A stretch of 64,000 nucleotides of DNA. It comes from Ectobius pallidus. Taxonomy: Eukaryota > Arthropoda > Insecta > Blattodea > Ectobiidae. Numbering within the stretch: the stretch's first letter is position 1; each line of letters starts with the position of its first letter. The notes beneath the pieces were generated by a model, which worked only from the letters and a program-made list of their open reading frames with translations, had not been told where the DNA came from and searched no databases. Below, in pieces: positions 1 to 10,925 of the stretch. The stretch covers positions 131,608,539 through 131,672,538 of the forward strand of contig CAXKWD010000006.1 of the NCBI GenBank assembly GCA_964059195.1, read 5' to 3'. The position numbers and the translations under genes are program-made.

Positions 1-800
1 CTAAAGGATTTTCCGTGGTGACAGATTTCGCAGAGTTAGTCTGAAAATTCACAGTTTTCAGTGTTTTGTTATGGGATTTCCGCAGTTTGTAGCATAAAGG
101 GTGATCCATGGTGGCATATGCCTCAGAGTTTGTCTGAAAATTCAAAGTCTTCAGTGTTTTGTTATGGGATTTCCGCAGTTTGTGGTATAAAGGGTGTTCC
201 ATGGTGGCAGATGCCTCAGAGTTTGTCTGAAAATTCACAGTCTTCTGTGTTTTGTTAGTGGATTGTCGCATTTCGTGGCATAAAGGGTATTCTGTGGTGA
301 CAGATTTCGCAGAGTTTGTCTGAAAATTCATAGTCTTCAGTGTTTTGTATGGGATTTCCGCAGTTTGTGGTATAAAGGGTGTTCCGTGGTGACCGATTCC
401 ACAGAGTTTGTCTGAAAATTCACAGTCTTCAGTGTTTTGTTAGTGGATTTTCGCATTTCGTGGCATAAAGGGTATTCCGTGGTGACAGATGCCGCAGAGT
501 TTGTCGGAAAATTCATAGTCTTCAGTGTTTTGTTCCTGGATTTTCGCATTTCGTGGCATAAAGTATTTTCCGTGGTGACAGATTTCGCAGAGTTTGTATG
601 AAAATTCACAGTCTTCAGTGTTTTATTCCTGGATTTTCGCATTTCGTGTCCTATGGGTTCCGTGGTGATAGATGCCGCAGAGTTTGTCTCAAAATTCACA
701 CTCTTCAGTGTTTTGTTCCTAGATTTTCGCAAATCGTGGCCTAAAGGATTTACCGTGGTGACAGATTTCGCAGAGTTTGTCTGAAAAGTCACAGAAAATA
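1..800. repeat. 93-bp tandem satellite, about 8.5 units, continuing off the left edge
   Basis: The anchor CAGAGTTTGTCTG recurs at 31, 124, 217, 310, 402, 495, 588, 678 and 771, giving unit lengths of 93, 93, 93, 92, 93, 93, 90 and 93. Units are clearly diverged but alignable throughout. The array ends near 800 and runs past the window start, so its full length is unknown. Most length changes are multiples of three. Confidence 0.95.
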
Positions 801-822
801 AAATCAGGTAACAAAGTGCCAT
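337..822 (-). other. Open frame of five 31-residue repeats inside the satellite (coding status doubtful)
   Basis: Because 93 bp is 31 codons, the minus strand stays open for 161 codons and reads as near-repeats with the cores TNSA(K/A)SVTTE and MRKS(R/T)NKTLKT. Within this span the unit lengths are 93, 93, 90 and 93, so frame is kept; the 92-bp unit just to the left breaks it. No signal peptide, membrane segment or known domain is visible. The protein is basic and rich in N, T and S. It may be simply an unselected consequence of a stop-free satellite, or a decayed repeat-protein exon (inference). I do not recognise a family. Confidence 0.25.
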
Positions 823-880
823 TATGTTTTTGTTTAATCAGTTATGATTGCAATTTTGATATGCAGAATACAAAAAAGTC

Positions 881-1345
881 AGATTGGCCGGTTTCGGGAT
901 TTGAATCATGGAATTCCAGAATGTGAGGCCAAGAAGGCGTATACGAAGTTTCATAAAAATCCAGTAAAGCGTATTTGGGTTACCGCGTCTTTAAAATAGA
1001 CACTAAATTGGGTTTTAATTCGGTACCGGTCAACAGATTAGGTTCAAATTCAATAGGGTAATTTTCATGGACGTCATAAATGCGTATACCAAGTTTCATG
1101 GAAATCCGGGCACAGGATATTTGAGTTATGGCGTCTTTCTAATATAATCTATTAAAATAGGCACTAAATTAGGAATTACTCCGATACCGGTAAACCGATT
1201 TGGTTCAATATCAATAGGGTTCTTCCCATGGGCATTATAAATGTATTTTCCAAGTTTCATGAAAATCCGAAAAGCGTATTTGAGTTATGGCGCGTACAGA
1301 CACACGGATGGACGGACATTTTTTCGTCCCCACACACAATCTCAT
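881..1345 (+). repeat. Dispersed-repeat block with 2.5 tandem units of about 145-161 bp
   Basis: The phrase AAGTTTCAT(R)AAAATCC occurs at 946, 1091 and 1252, each time followed by a GCGTATTTGRGTTAYGGCG-like stretch and then TAGGCACTAAATT and a GGTACCGGT-like stretch. The block ends in ACAGACACACGGATGGACGG. A TTTCGGGATTTGAATC stretch at 891-906 resembles a pol III B box. Sequence of this kind is common at transposon ends in insects; the class is not determined. Confidence 0.6.
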
Positions 1346-1503
1346 AAAGTACCTTCTTTAACTTTGTAGTCATATTATGTAGCGCTACTTTCGTCAAACA
1401 GCTTTGAGAGCTTTAAAATGTTGAAGCTAATGTCATGAAAACTGTAGCACATATTTTATAGTTAAAAGCGAACGTAATAAGAGAGAACATAATAATAATA
1501 CAT

Positions 1504-1720
1504 ACATATAATAATGTTTCACATGAGATTATAGGAGAAAAATTCCTCTGACGCTAGGAAGTGAACGTAGGATTTTGGCTATCAGTGTCACTGCTGATTT
1601 GAGCTAAGCCAGGGTTCGCTTCACAGCACCAGATGGAACCTCTCTCCTATGACTGATTGCCCTTAGAGACAATCTGTGGTTCATGAATGCATACATACAG
1701 TGATCTTCTTGTACAGTGCA
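1504..1720. mobile_element. Decayed tRNA-like SINE in head-to-head arrangement
   Basis: Bases 1528-1665 match the minus-oriented unit of the 16.8-18.8 kb array: the ATTATAGGAGAAAAATTCCTC start, a tRNA-like part at about 1546-1613 with roughly 6 bases lost, and the CTCTCCTATGACTGATTGCCC stretch. Right after, 1664-1695 (GAGACAATCTGTGGTTCATG) matches the other end of the same unit in the opposite orientation. The locus is therefore a deleted remnant of an inverted pair. Confidence 0.7.
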
Positions 1721-1740
1721 CGCCGCTTATTATGATCATT

Positions 1741-3060
1741 TCTGGATGCACCTAATCTGATAATATTAACCGATTGATAACAATAGTCGAAGGAATTAAA
1801 TGAAGGTTATCAATTCATATATAAGATAAGAAGACAAGACAGAATGCAAAATATTTATTCATAAAATAATACGTAATTGTGAATTATTGAACCACTCATA
1901 GGCTAATATAGTAATAGACTGCAAGCAACTATCTATTCAACCAGTAACAAAGTTTTTAATTGCCTTTACATTCCTTTAGAAGTTCATTAACCAATATTCC
2001 ATACTCAGTCACGAGTTACGAGTGTTTTTGGAAGTCTATACTGATCTGTGTTGAATACCGCGTAGCGAAACATCTAACGGCTGTCTGTTCAAGTATTTTC
2101 ATTTTACACTAGCTATCACTGCCTGTCAATACTGTTATCTTCATAAATAATTTTGTTTTAGCATAATTAAGGGGTGAAACATGTTATATTGCTTAAAAGA
2201 GAAAGTTAAGTAATGCCACCCCTTCGAACTGGTCATCCTGTAAGCTAGGAACAGTATTGACAGTATAACACAATTCAGTTGAGTTAAAAACGAAATTTTG
2301 AATGACGTACAGTACTTGGAAATAAAGCCGCAAAACGGAAAATGTGATAACATAAACCGAATATTTTATCACAATAAACAGTATGTTTTCAATGTATCAA
2401 TATTAATCCGTACGGGACTTAATAAAAGTGATAACATTACCTGATTGATAACATTATCCGCGATTACATTAAACGGCGTTCACTGTACTTTATTTCACAA
2501 TTTTAAGGTGTATTTTTATGTATATGAACCAGATACAAGATTATGTACAAGCTATTGTTCCAGACCTTAGAAGCTATGTCAATTGCCCAAATTAATTTTA
2601 TTGTCTGATTATTTTATTCTTTCCTAGGCCTAACTTCTTGGGTTGAACTCAAATTCTATTATATCAACGAGGATATAAGGTGGATTTTTGTCACATTTTA
2701 GCTGATATAAACGGTTCTTACCTTACATCTTTGCTTCAATTTCACTTGTAAATTTATCTTACACTAAAAGCAATACATAAATTTTGTTTCTATGGAGTTG
2801 CAATGACAATATAACAGGATGACCGAAGTGTTGAGAGAGATTATTTGAAATATCTGTGCATTAACTTGAAATTTGACACACTTAACTAAAATCTAAACAG
2901 AAATTGCAGAAATTACAGAAATTGCAGAAATTACAGTTTGATAACACAATTAGTTTTTGAGACATTAGTTTAATTTATATTTTAATAAAAACTGAAATCT
3001 GTCTCCTCTTGACAAATCATGTTCATAAGAACATATAGTATTTTAAAAGAGACAAAAGAC
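1741..3060. other. AT-rich DNA, nothing recognised
   Basis: No exon-like frame, RNA gene or transposon end was seen. The only structure is a short alternating run of CAGAAATTACAGAAATTG near 2900-2937. Confidence 0.5.
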
Positions 3061-3069
3061 TAATGATTT

Positions 3070-3780
3070 AGCCATTTTAGGTAGATTTCGAAGAAAAATC
3101 TACCTATTGCGATCGATACCATGTCATGATTTTCGAAAAATTCTTTCATATCTTTACGTTTCATGCTTCCCTAAGTACGAAACCACCGCCCGTTAAAAAA
3201 AAAATTGTGATATTTATATATACATATTGATATCTTTACACGCTAGCGGCCGTATTTTTGAAAATATTTCAACCAAATTTTATTATGTCATTTCTAGGCC
3301 CAATAGTTCGGACAAGTTCGTTAATGAGAAAAATTGGCCCAAGAGGGTGGTCGGGGGAGGGGGTTGAAATTTTGAAAACTTTATATCTCGGCCCCTATGA
3401 AGTATAGAGGGAAACTTTGTTTGAATAAATTAGAGTGCTCCATATGGAGTTCACAGTGACACCAACGATTCGGGGGTTTTGGGGGTACGAGTGGGGGTGG
3501 GGGTGGGGGGGATGGAAATTCGAAATTTTTGAAACCACGTCTTGTGGGGTATCACTGAAAAGCTCTTCATGAGTACTCTACAAATCAAGAACTAGTTTCT
3601 CGATAGCTCTCATTTAAGGCGATATTTGAATGTTTGAAAAAGTGCTCTTTCCTCTTTTTTGCAATTATTATTGCGTGTTTGTCATGCCAAGGCTAAAGAA
3701 GAAGAGTGCTACGCAGCGACAGTAAATTAAACCAAAAGCACTTTGAAATCTACTTCAGCCTGTAGGCTTGCCTAAGGGAA
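3070..3780. repeat. Possible unclassified transposon containing a G-rich block
   Basis: AGGTAGATTTCGAAG near 3080 and the reverse complement of GAAATCTACTTC near 3747 form a weak inverted pair. The interior is unlike its AT-rich surroundings, with runs of G on the plus strand and the phrase ATATCTCGGCCCCTATGAAG. No TSD was found. The boundaries are a guess. Confidence 0.3.
3472..3511 (+). other. G-quadruplex-type motif
   Basis: There are five G runs (3472-3476, 3481-3485, 3493-3497, 3499-3503, 3505-3511) separated by loops of 4, 7, 1 and 1 bases. This meets the usual four-runs-of-three rule with long runs and single-base loops. It lies inside the candidate transposon at 3.1-3.8 kb. Confidence 0.8.
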
Positions 3781-3789
3781 TTTTTTTAA

Positions 3790-5160
3790 TTTGTCAGATT
3801 TCGTACTAAATTTGCTCCCTTCAAACGAGACTGGATTTTTAAATAAAATTAAACCATAAAATAAGCAAGGCAGAAAGAACGAAAATGTAGGAAACAAGCA
3901 AAAACAAATTACACATAATCAAAAAAATTATTAGTTTCCTAGAAATCTTATCTAATTCATGGCTGTTACACTATGACTAAGTTTCTTGTGTGAAACCCCT
4001 GAGTCTGTCAGCGAAGAACGATTTGTAAAGCGAAATATCTTCTTTCAGCGTCACAGGCGCATGTGAAGAGCAACGCAGTTCTTCTTCGATAAATTTATCT
4101 TCAATATTTCTTTATCTTCAACGGATTTTTTTTGTTAGAAATCTCAGTGTTTTTTAATCCAGATTTTTCAGTAACTCAATTAACAGACAAAAGAAATAAA
4201 ACCGATGATAAATGCATCTGGGAGTGAAATAAACAATTTTAAGGTGACAATTTTGGGTAATATGTTATTTAGATTAAAATAATAAAATAACCAACCAAAG
4301 TCGTTTTTCGTTCAGAATAAGCAAAACAATCATTATCAAATGAAGTTAAAATAATTGCTTGTCAATGGATGTGTAATGGGAATATAAAATTTCTGCTTAT
4401 GTTTAAGAGTCTGAAAATCAATGTGCATTTTCTCAGAAATTCAGGCTCTAGTCATTATCAAAGACCGATATCCCAGGTCACACAGATACCAGATTAGACT
4501 TTGCGGTGTAAATGTTGCATGTTGTTTAATGGCAGGTATGTCTTAATGTAATGTAAAGGAAGCCAATTCATTACATGATGCACTAAGAAAGAAGTAGCCT
4601 ATGTAATAGTGCTCCACATTTGTATTCCACCGGGCTATTACATTGAAGAAGCGCGCTATCTGGAAATACACACGTGAAACTTCACTCTTACAAATAATAC
4701 TCCCGAGATCTTGAACCTGTCGTCGTTCTGGGGTTTCCCTCACTCTTTGATGATGACTGATTAGAACTAAGTCCTGATTAGAACTAAGTCCTGCGCCTCA
4801 ATTTCTATAGGAGTGTTATTAATAGATTTTAATATTTTACATGAAACGGTCGCAAAATTGATCCTCCGTCTGGGGTTATGTGGTTCTAAGGTGTATGGTA
4901 GCAGCGGCTACATATATATTTTTAATACCTCTGAATAATCTGATTCATGTGTGAAAAAAGTTTCATTTTCAGCCAGGTAGGCCTATCAATATTTAGTTTG
5001 AAGTTTATAGCCTACATAACATTTATGTCCGTCTTGACAGACATTAGCTCATTATTCATCACGAATCATTTTAGTTGTTAAATGTCTACTTCAATAAATT
5101 TCTTCTATTCTTCTTCTTCTTCTTTCCCTGAGTTTTACCTCTCTCTTGTAAGTAAATTTA
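3790..5160. other. AT-rich DNA, nothing recognised
   Basis: No gene or repeat boundary was found. A short TTC microsatellite lies at about 5103-5123. Confidence 0.5.
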
Positions 5161-5162
5161 CG

Positions 5163-5463
5163 CAATCCACACCGGCCGGGCCTCACTACCGCAATCTGTG
5201 TGGGGCGGGAATTTCTATGGATCACATACATACATTTTAACTACCTAAGGACATAGAGGGCCTCCCTGGATGAGTGATCAATCCAATGCCGTTGCCACCT
5301 CCAAGACACCACGAACACATAGGACGATACACAGCAGTCACGTACGCCCTCATTTCGAACAAGGCGCGAATGTGATAAAGATGATAATGACCGCTAGATA
5401 TCGAAACCGGGCCCGCTGCGTGAAGGAGTGAACGCATCCCCTGCGCCACAGCGGTGGACTACT
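5163..5463 (-). mobile_element. tRNA-derived SINE, family 1, copy 1
   Basis: Reading the minus strand from 5463, the head has a good pol III A box (TGGCGCAGGGG) and a degraded B box (GGTTTCGATATC). The body contains GTCATTATCATCTTTATC and GGAGGTGGCAACGGCATTGG. The tail runs through GTATGTATGTGATC to a GC-rich end. It shares all these landmarks in order with 37148-37483. Confidence 0.75.
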
Positions 5464-6700
5464 TCAGTAAATTTCATGGTTCTGAATGAGCAATCTTAAG
5501 CATAAAATACCAAGAACCACTAATAGCTTAATTATTGTTCAGTTTGTTGAAAAGTTTTACTTGCTTACAGAACCATTAGACTAAGAAGTACCATTAAGAA
5601 GTATGTGTTAAACAAATAAGGATTTACAATAAGCTAGTGGTGGATCTTGGTATATTTTACTTTGTTACATACCTGTTAATATTTCCACCATGTGCTTAAT
5701 GTGAAAACAATTTTCAATTTATTATCTAAACGCCAAGTATAATTATACGCGTAATTAGTCTGACTTCCTGACAACTAACTGCTAAGTTAATTTTATCTCA
5801 TTTCATAAATACCGCAAACATCCCGACCTACTTGAAGATTATACGAGTATTCTACAATAATAAGCAATGCACTGTACATAAATTGCCTAATATTTATATT
5901 GGCATTATTTTACTAAGTAGGCCTAGATCATTCTTGATTGGTATCAGTCAGGATAAGCTGTTTGCGATCAACAGGTGAAGGTAGCCTACAGAGAAGGTGA
6001 TAGATCGAATTTTTTATAAGACAAATATTGAAACGAGATAGGTAATATACGACTTGATATAGATAACGGAAATTAACAGTAATTAAATGCATACAGACTA
6101 GATAAGTTTCTTTAATCTTGTGTAATCAATTTTTTAGGAAATCATTAAAAGAATTTTCCTATATTTTAGGAAATAAGTCCTAATTGCACATTTTTTTTCA
6201 AATATGAACTGCTTAACAGTGTAAAAAGAGATAAACTAGAGCTGAGAAAAATCTTCTTCTTTAACTTTTTTCGCCCAGCCTTAGCATCCTTGTTCTTCCT
6301 TAATCATACGACATTTTTGTGGACGATCTGGGTTCCGTCTTTCTTCTGATTTATTGCACCTTGGTGATTTAACCAATCTTTCCGAGCCCACTCTCTCTAC
6401 ATATTCGCTTCAGCTTGTATTTATTTTCGGTCAGGGTGTTTTTTTTTTAATATTCTTTCCTTATCTCTATAAATTTACTCTTCAAATGGGAATCAGATCA
6501 AATCTATATGATTAAACCTTCTTTTAAAAAAAATTAAAAAAAAAAAAACTTTAAGAAGCAAACTAAAATTCTAATCTGATATGAATTCCGTGAAAAGTCA
6601 TAAACGATGGCATTTCACGGCTGCGTCATCGCGATAAAACTGACAGTGTTAGAGATATAAATCGAATGCGAATCACAAATTCAAATTGCAACCTCACGTG
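5464..6700. other. AT-rich DNA, nothing recognised
   Basis: Only homopolymer-rich sequence is present, with A runs near 6525-6550. No feature is supported. Confidence 0.5.
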
Positions 6701-6707
6701 CTGTTTA

Positions 6708-6974
6708 CGACATGAACACACGGGGCAAGGGTCGAGAGTTGGTCGTTACCGAGGAGCACTGAGGTGTATATTTGGGGTCAGGAAAGAGATTATCGTGATT
6801 TGACTGCAAGCCGACATCTGTTAAGCCATATATTAGCGTTTTACTGGACGCTATATGTCCGATGGTATAGTCAGCTGCGGCGACGATGTCCGGGATCCTA
6901 GAGGAGTCCCGGATGGACGCCAAGTCACCCCTTCGAGAGTCTAGGCTCCCGCGGAACCAGAGCGGAACCGTGCG
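6708..6974 (-). other. Unidentified open frame of 89 codons in a locally GC-rich patch
   Basis: The minus strand is open from just after a TAA at 6975-6977 to a TAA at 6705-6707. The translation looks protein-like (for example VPLWFRGSLDSRRGDL near its start and IPDIVAAADYTIGHIASS in the middle) and is not low-complexity. The patch is visibly richer in GC than its flanks. There is no ATG near the left of the frame and I found no clean splice acceptor, so it may be an exon fragment, a transposon remnant or chance. I do not recognise the family. Confidence 0.25.
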
Positions 6975-7035
6975 TTACCGAGTCATAAGGCAGTCAGTGC
7001 AGCAGTGATATATGCCTTTCGTATTGATTTACTAA

Positions 7036-7135
7036 ATTTACTAAATTCTCAACATCGTGCACGATATGGTCCCACGTTTTCAAAATAAAAAATAGTTGCC
7101 TTGACTTATGCCCCATCCTTCGTATAATTTAATAG
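7036..7135. repeat. Fragment of the repeat family also seen at 62.5-63.4 kb
   Basis: GGTCCCACGTTTTC followed by AGTTGCCTTGACTTATGC and CCCATCCTTCGTATA matches, in reverse complement or diverged form, the GGCAAC...GTGGGACC stretch at 62508-62545 and the TTGCCATGACTTATACTCC stretch at 63348-63366. Confidence 0.55.
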
Positions 7136-7197
7136 ACATTCAGAAAATGTTGGCATAGGCATATTGATTTCATAGACCGAATGCAAGGTAGATCCTT

Positions 7198-7229
7198 TCT
7201 TCTTCTTCTTCTTCTTCTTCTTCTTCTTC
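7198..7229. repeat. (TTC)n microsatellite
   Basis: About ten uninterrupted TTC/CTT units. Confidence 0.95.
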
Positions 7230-8756
7230 GGTTGTACGATATGTATCCTCTTTGTTTCCCAGTTTAAGCGACTTCCTCTGAAGATGTGCATACACTCTCT
7301 GCCCATCTCTTTACAGGTCTTCCTTTTCTGTCTTTCCATCGACGAGCTTAACTTCTTTATCTCTTCTCACCAGCCGATCCTCCGCCGTTCTATCTATCTA
7401 TACGTTCTTTCCAATATTTTCTTCTATATCTAACATATTTTATGATATCTTGAGTTTTGCTATTGTTCTCAATTTACAAGGTACCTCTTTACTTAATCAC
7501 TTTGCAGTTTTACATATCCCGAAGGTACCAGTCCATTGTGTTTTGTTTGTGGGTTTTCCTTGGAGGTAATCTGCACGATTCAGCCCCCACTCCGAAGGTT
7601 AAATTTTTTAACTAAAAAAAACTGTAACTGGCAATTCAGCAATGGTTTCTTCGAGCTGGTAAATCATTGGGAATAAGACTGGCCGACCTCTGGATTTAAA
7701 CCACAACCCCCCGAATTTAAATTTGCCTCGGTCAACTCATTCGATGACTGCAAGTCTTCGAGTGTAAATTGGCGGATACGTCTCCCATGGAAGTTATTAT
7801 ACTATCAAGAACTTCAAAATACGGGATAACATGAAAATTGTGTATTTTGTAGGAATCATGGGAGAGATTGCCTGGTGTATTGCTTTCATAAACATTAATG
7901 ACATATGTGTGTAAATATTATGATGTATGTGTGAGTGATATAGCGAAATTTCTACTTTTAAGTGTATGCAATGTAGGGTATACTACTTACGATAGTTTTT
8001 GCGGTAAAAAGTTTAAGCTTTACAAAGTTCCACGCTGTAATTTTAAAACACTAAATAAATTAACTTAGAATATAAGAAGTGCTGAGTTAAAGAAGTTGCA
8101 TACACATGTTAGTACCGGAACTTAAATTAAGTATTTTTAAGTCAATACTTTTTTTATTTTGCTTAAGCGCAAAAATATCTTTCAATACTTTATAATTTCC
8201 TTTCTCTTTTTCTTTTTAGAACTTTAATACAATAATAAATAATATAATGCAAATTTGACGTTTACGTTTATTGATGGTTAAATAGTTATGTTGCATTATT
8301 TTACTATTAAGGCAATTAGTTTATGATTGCTATATTTTTCATAATTATTTTAAACACATTCCAAAGGCCTAACATTTACTTTTGTATTATTTTAGGAAGT
8401 ATATCTATATTTCTAGAATGGGAAGATTTATTGTAATAAAGGTTTATTACAGTATCAGTCATAGTCAGCAGTTACAAATAACAAATCACAACTAAAATAG
8501 TAGGCCTAATACCGTTATATATGACATCTCTTGTACTCTTGTAATTATGTGAGTAATGTTTACTATTAGGAGTGATAAGGTACGAAGTATAACGTTTAGG
8601 TTAGTAGTCTATCCAGTTAAATGCAATAGGCCTATGAATGAGGGAATCAAATATACAAATTAAAAGAAAGCTTATAGTGTAAATTCTACGATATATTGTA
8701 GCCTTTGTCTTCTAGCTTATTAGCACAAGTTAAACATAGCCGTCTTTTCTTTTGAC
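7230..8756. other. AT-rich DNA, nothing recognised
   Basis: Some moderately complex sequence at 7500-7800 has no frame, splice pattern or repeat match that I can support. Confidence 0.5.
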
Positions 8757-8759
8757 TAA

Positions 8760-9189
8760 TGGCCGGTTTCTATAAACTCGCGAATTACCTATGGGTAAAT
8801 TATCCAATGGACAGAATTTACACAAAAATAACACCACACAAACACAAATAATTTAAAGATAGCAATCACATACACTTGTGGCGAGTTTCTAGATAACTGT
8901 CCTCTAGGTAAATATGAAAATGACAGAAAAAATGTTCCTACAAACTCGGGCTAGATCTTTCCAAGGGTAAATCTTCGGGTTAATTTATCCTTTCATGGAT
9001 GGCTGGACAAAATTTAACCTTTCATAGGGTCAATAGTAATATTTAAACAATGAGAATCAAAGCCTTCTGAATTAAATTAACTGTACAACTCCAAGGCCTT
9101 GCTCATTATATCATTGCAGGTTAAATGGAGCTAATTTGTCCATGGATAATTTACCCATAGGTAATTCACTAGTTTGTAGAAACCGGGTA
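8760..9189. mobile_element. PIF/Harbinger-like MITE, copy 1
   Basis: The 430-bp element has long imperfect terminal inverted repeats: the left end GGCCGGTTTCTATAAACTCG pairs with the right end, whose complement begins CCCGGTTTCTACAAAC, and both continue into GAATTACCTATGGGTAAATT. A 3-bp TAA flanks it on both sides (8757-8759, 9190-9192). A TWA TSD is typical of PIF/Harbinger. There is no internal frame, so it is non-autonomous. A second copy lies at 22468-22896. Confidence 0.9.
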
Positions 9190-9192
9190 TAA

Positions 9193-10550
9193 ATGAGCTT
9201 AGGCCTATATATAAACGATAACTACTCAAATTTACGAATTGCTTACATTAAAACGAATTAAGATGAATAACGCCACATATGTCTGTGATGCAGAGAACAA
9301 ATGGGGCTTCCAGAATCGAAAGTAGATAATCACGACTGTGCACGTTATTGCATTGTTTTTTCCACACTAGAGGCAGGTGTGTGACTGGGGGTTGCGGGGT
9401 GAGGTCAGGGGTTGGTAAGGGTTAATGAGTACTGACCGGTGTCTGTGCATTGGTAGGGGGATATTGACTTCCAGCGAATCTCGGAACAGACAGATGAGGC
9501 TAGAATCTGCGCACAACTTCGCTCTTGCTCCAAAGAGAATTATTTTTTAAACAAAAACTCTCACATGTGATTGCAAAGTAATCGCATTTCTTCTCCCTCC
9601 CCCCCAAGTCTTCTTGTCAACATTACAATAGTAACAGCTTTACCGATAGCAATGCATTACTCTTCGTAAGATTTTCTGTTCCGGTTTGATTGGTTCAAGA
9701 AACAAAAACAAGAACAACTCATCATGAGTTGCCTGGCTACCTAAGCCCGCGCATTGGTATGGGACCACTGGTTTATCATATGTGTTGGTATCTAAAACTA
9801 GGCCTAAGCCCTGTGGGGTTTAGAAGAAGATTTGGGCAAGCTTGGATAATTCCTGAATTAGTGGTGGAGTATTCGAACAAAAAAATTATTATGCCTCCAT
9901 TTTTGGTTAGAAAAATGGTTACTCTGAAGTTTAAAAGGGATGCATATCTATTCCGGGATAGAATTATATTTCAGTAGGGATTGATACAATTTACCTATGT
10001 CCATGGGAATTCTCTTTAACCTAATTATTATTAACTACCAGATGCCCGCGACTTCGATTGCGTGTATTAATTCAATCGGTAAGTGTTTTTTAAATAATTA
10101 TTTACTTAACAGCAAACTAAATAAAGTTCATGATTTTCATTTTTGCTCAAAGCCAGGTTTTAAAATTTTAATATTTGTATAGAATATATCTAAAATGTTA
10201 TTATTGTGCTATTCTTGATAAGGCAAGACATCTAGAGTGGACTCACAATAATTCCAGTCTATGCCACACAGTTTTATGACATTTTCAAGTGTGAAAAGTT
10301 TTAATATTGTTTAACTCTTATCCTATACCAGTAATACAATAAATTGTGGTTGCTTCCACAAAGTTTACCGGGGTGTTTGTTAAGGTTAGATTATCTTTCC
10401 TTATTTACATAATTAAATTGGGGTATAAGGAGTGAAACTTTTATCAAATAAACTAATTAAAATATAGTGAGTTTCATCCAAATCGACCGATGTTTTTCCA
10501 TCCAGGGCTACATTCATCACAATCCTTTCTTCCACTCATATAAGATCTCT
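9193..10550. other. AT-rich DNA, nothing firmly recognised
   Basis: An open frame of 95 codons at 9690-9977 (plus) was examined. It has no recognisable domain and no splice context, so it is not called a gene. Confidence 0.45.
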
Positions 10551-10554
10551 GCAT

Positions 10555-10925
10555 GCCGTAATGTTATAAACAAATTAATCAAGCAGAGCGGGCCAACAAA
10601 ATCGAAGCGATCGACAATTCCACGTGTTATGTTGAAAAAATATATTTCAGCGATGCTCTTTCTTTTCCGGTTGCTACGACAGCAGAGCAAGGCTAACTGC
10701 AGTTAATTTCAAAATTGAAATAGCAAATACTGTACTTCAATAGAGCAGAAAAAATCACGTTTTCTTCCCGTTTTTCGCGCCTAACTCGCGAACTAAAGCT
10801 AAAATTAAAAATATGGCTTCGAGGTTCACTCACACACCCTTCAGTCCATCCAGGTTCAAAATTTCATATCTCTGCGTGCCCTAGATTTGGCTGGGAATCA
10901 TATGCAGACAGATAGAGAAACACTT
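10555..10925 (-). mobile_element. Remnant of a Helitron-like or related non-autonomous element
   Basis: On the minus strand it matches 21.8-22.35 kb in order: GCATATGATTCC...CTCTGTCTG-type start, the AATGCACCTCGAAGCC-like stretch (here AACCTCGAAGCC), TTAGCTTTAGTTCGCGAGTTA, and TCGATTTTGTTGGCCCGCTC. The ends are not defined. Confidence 0.6.

Noticed and set aside
1..800. CRISPR array
   Set aside because: The whole unit repeats without unique spacers, and the window is eukaryotic.
7106..7339. 77-codon minus frame with a lysine run
   Set aside because: The run is the TTC microsatellite; the flanks show no domain.
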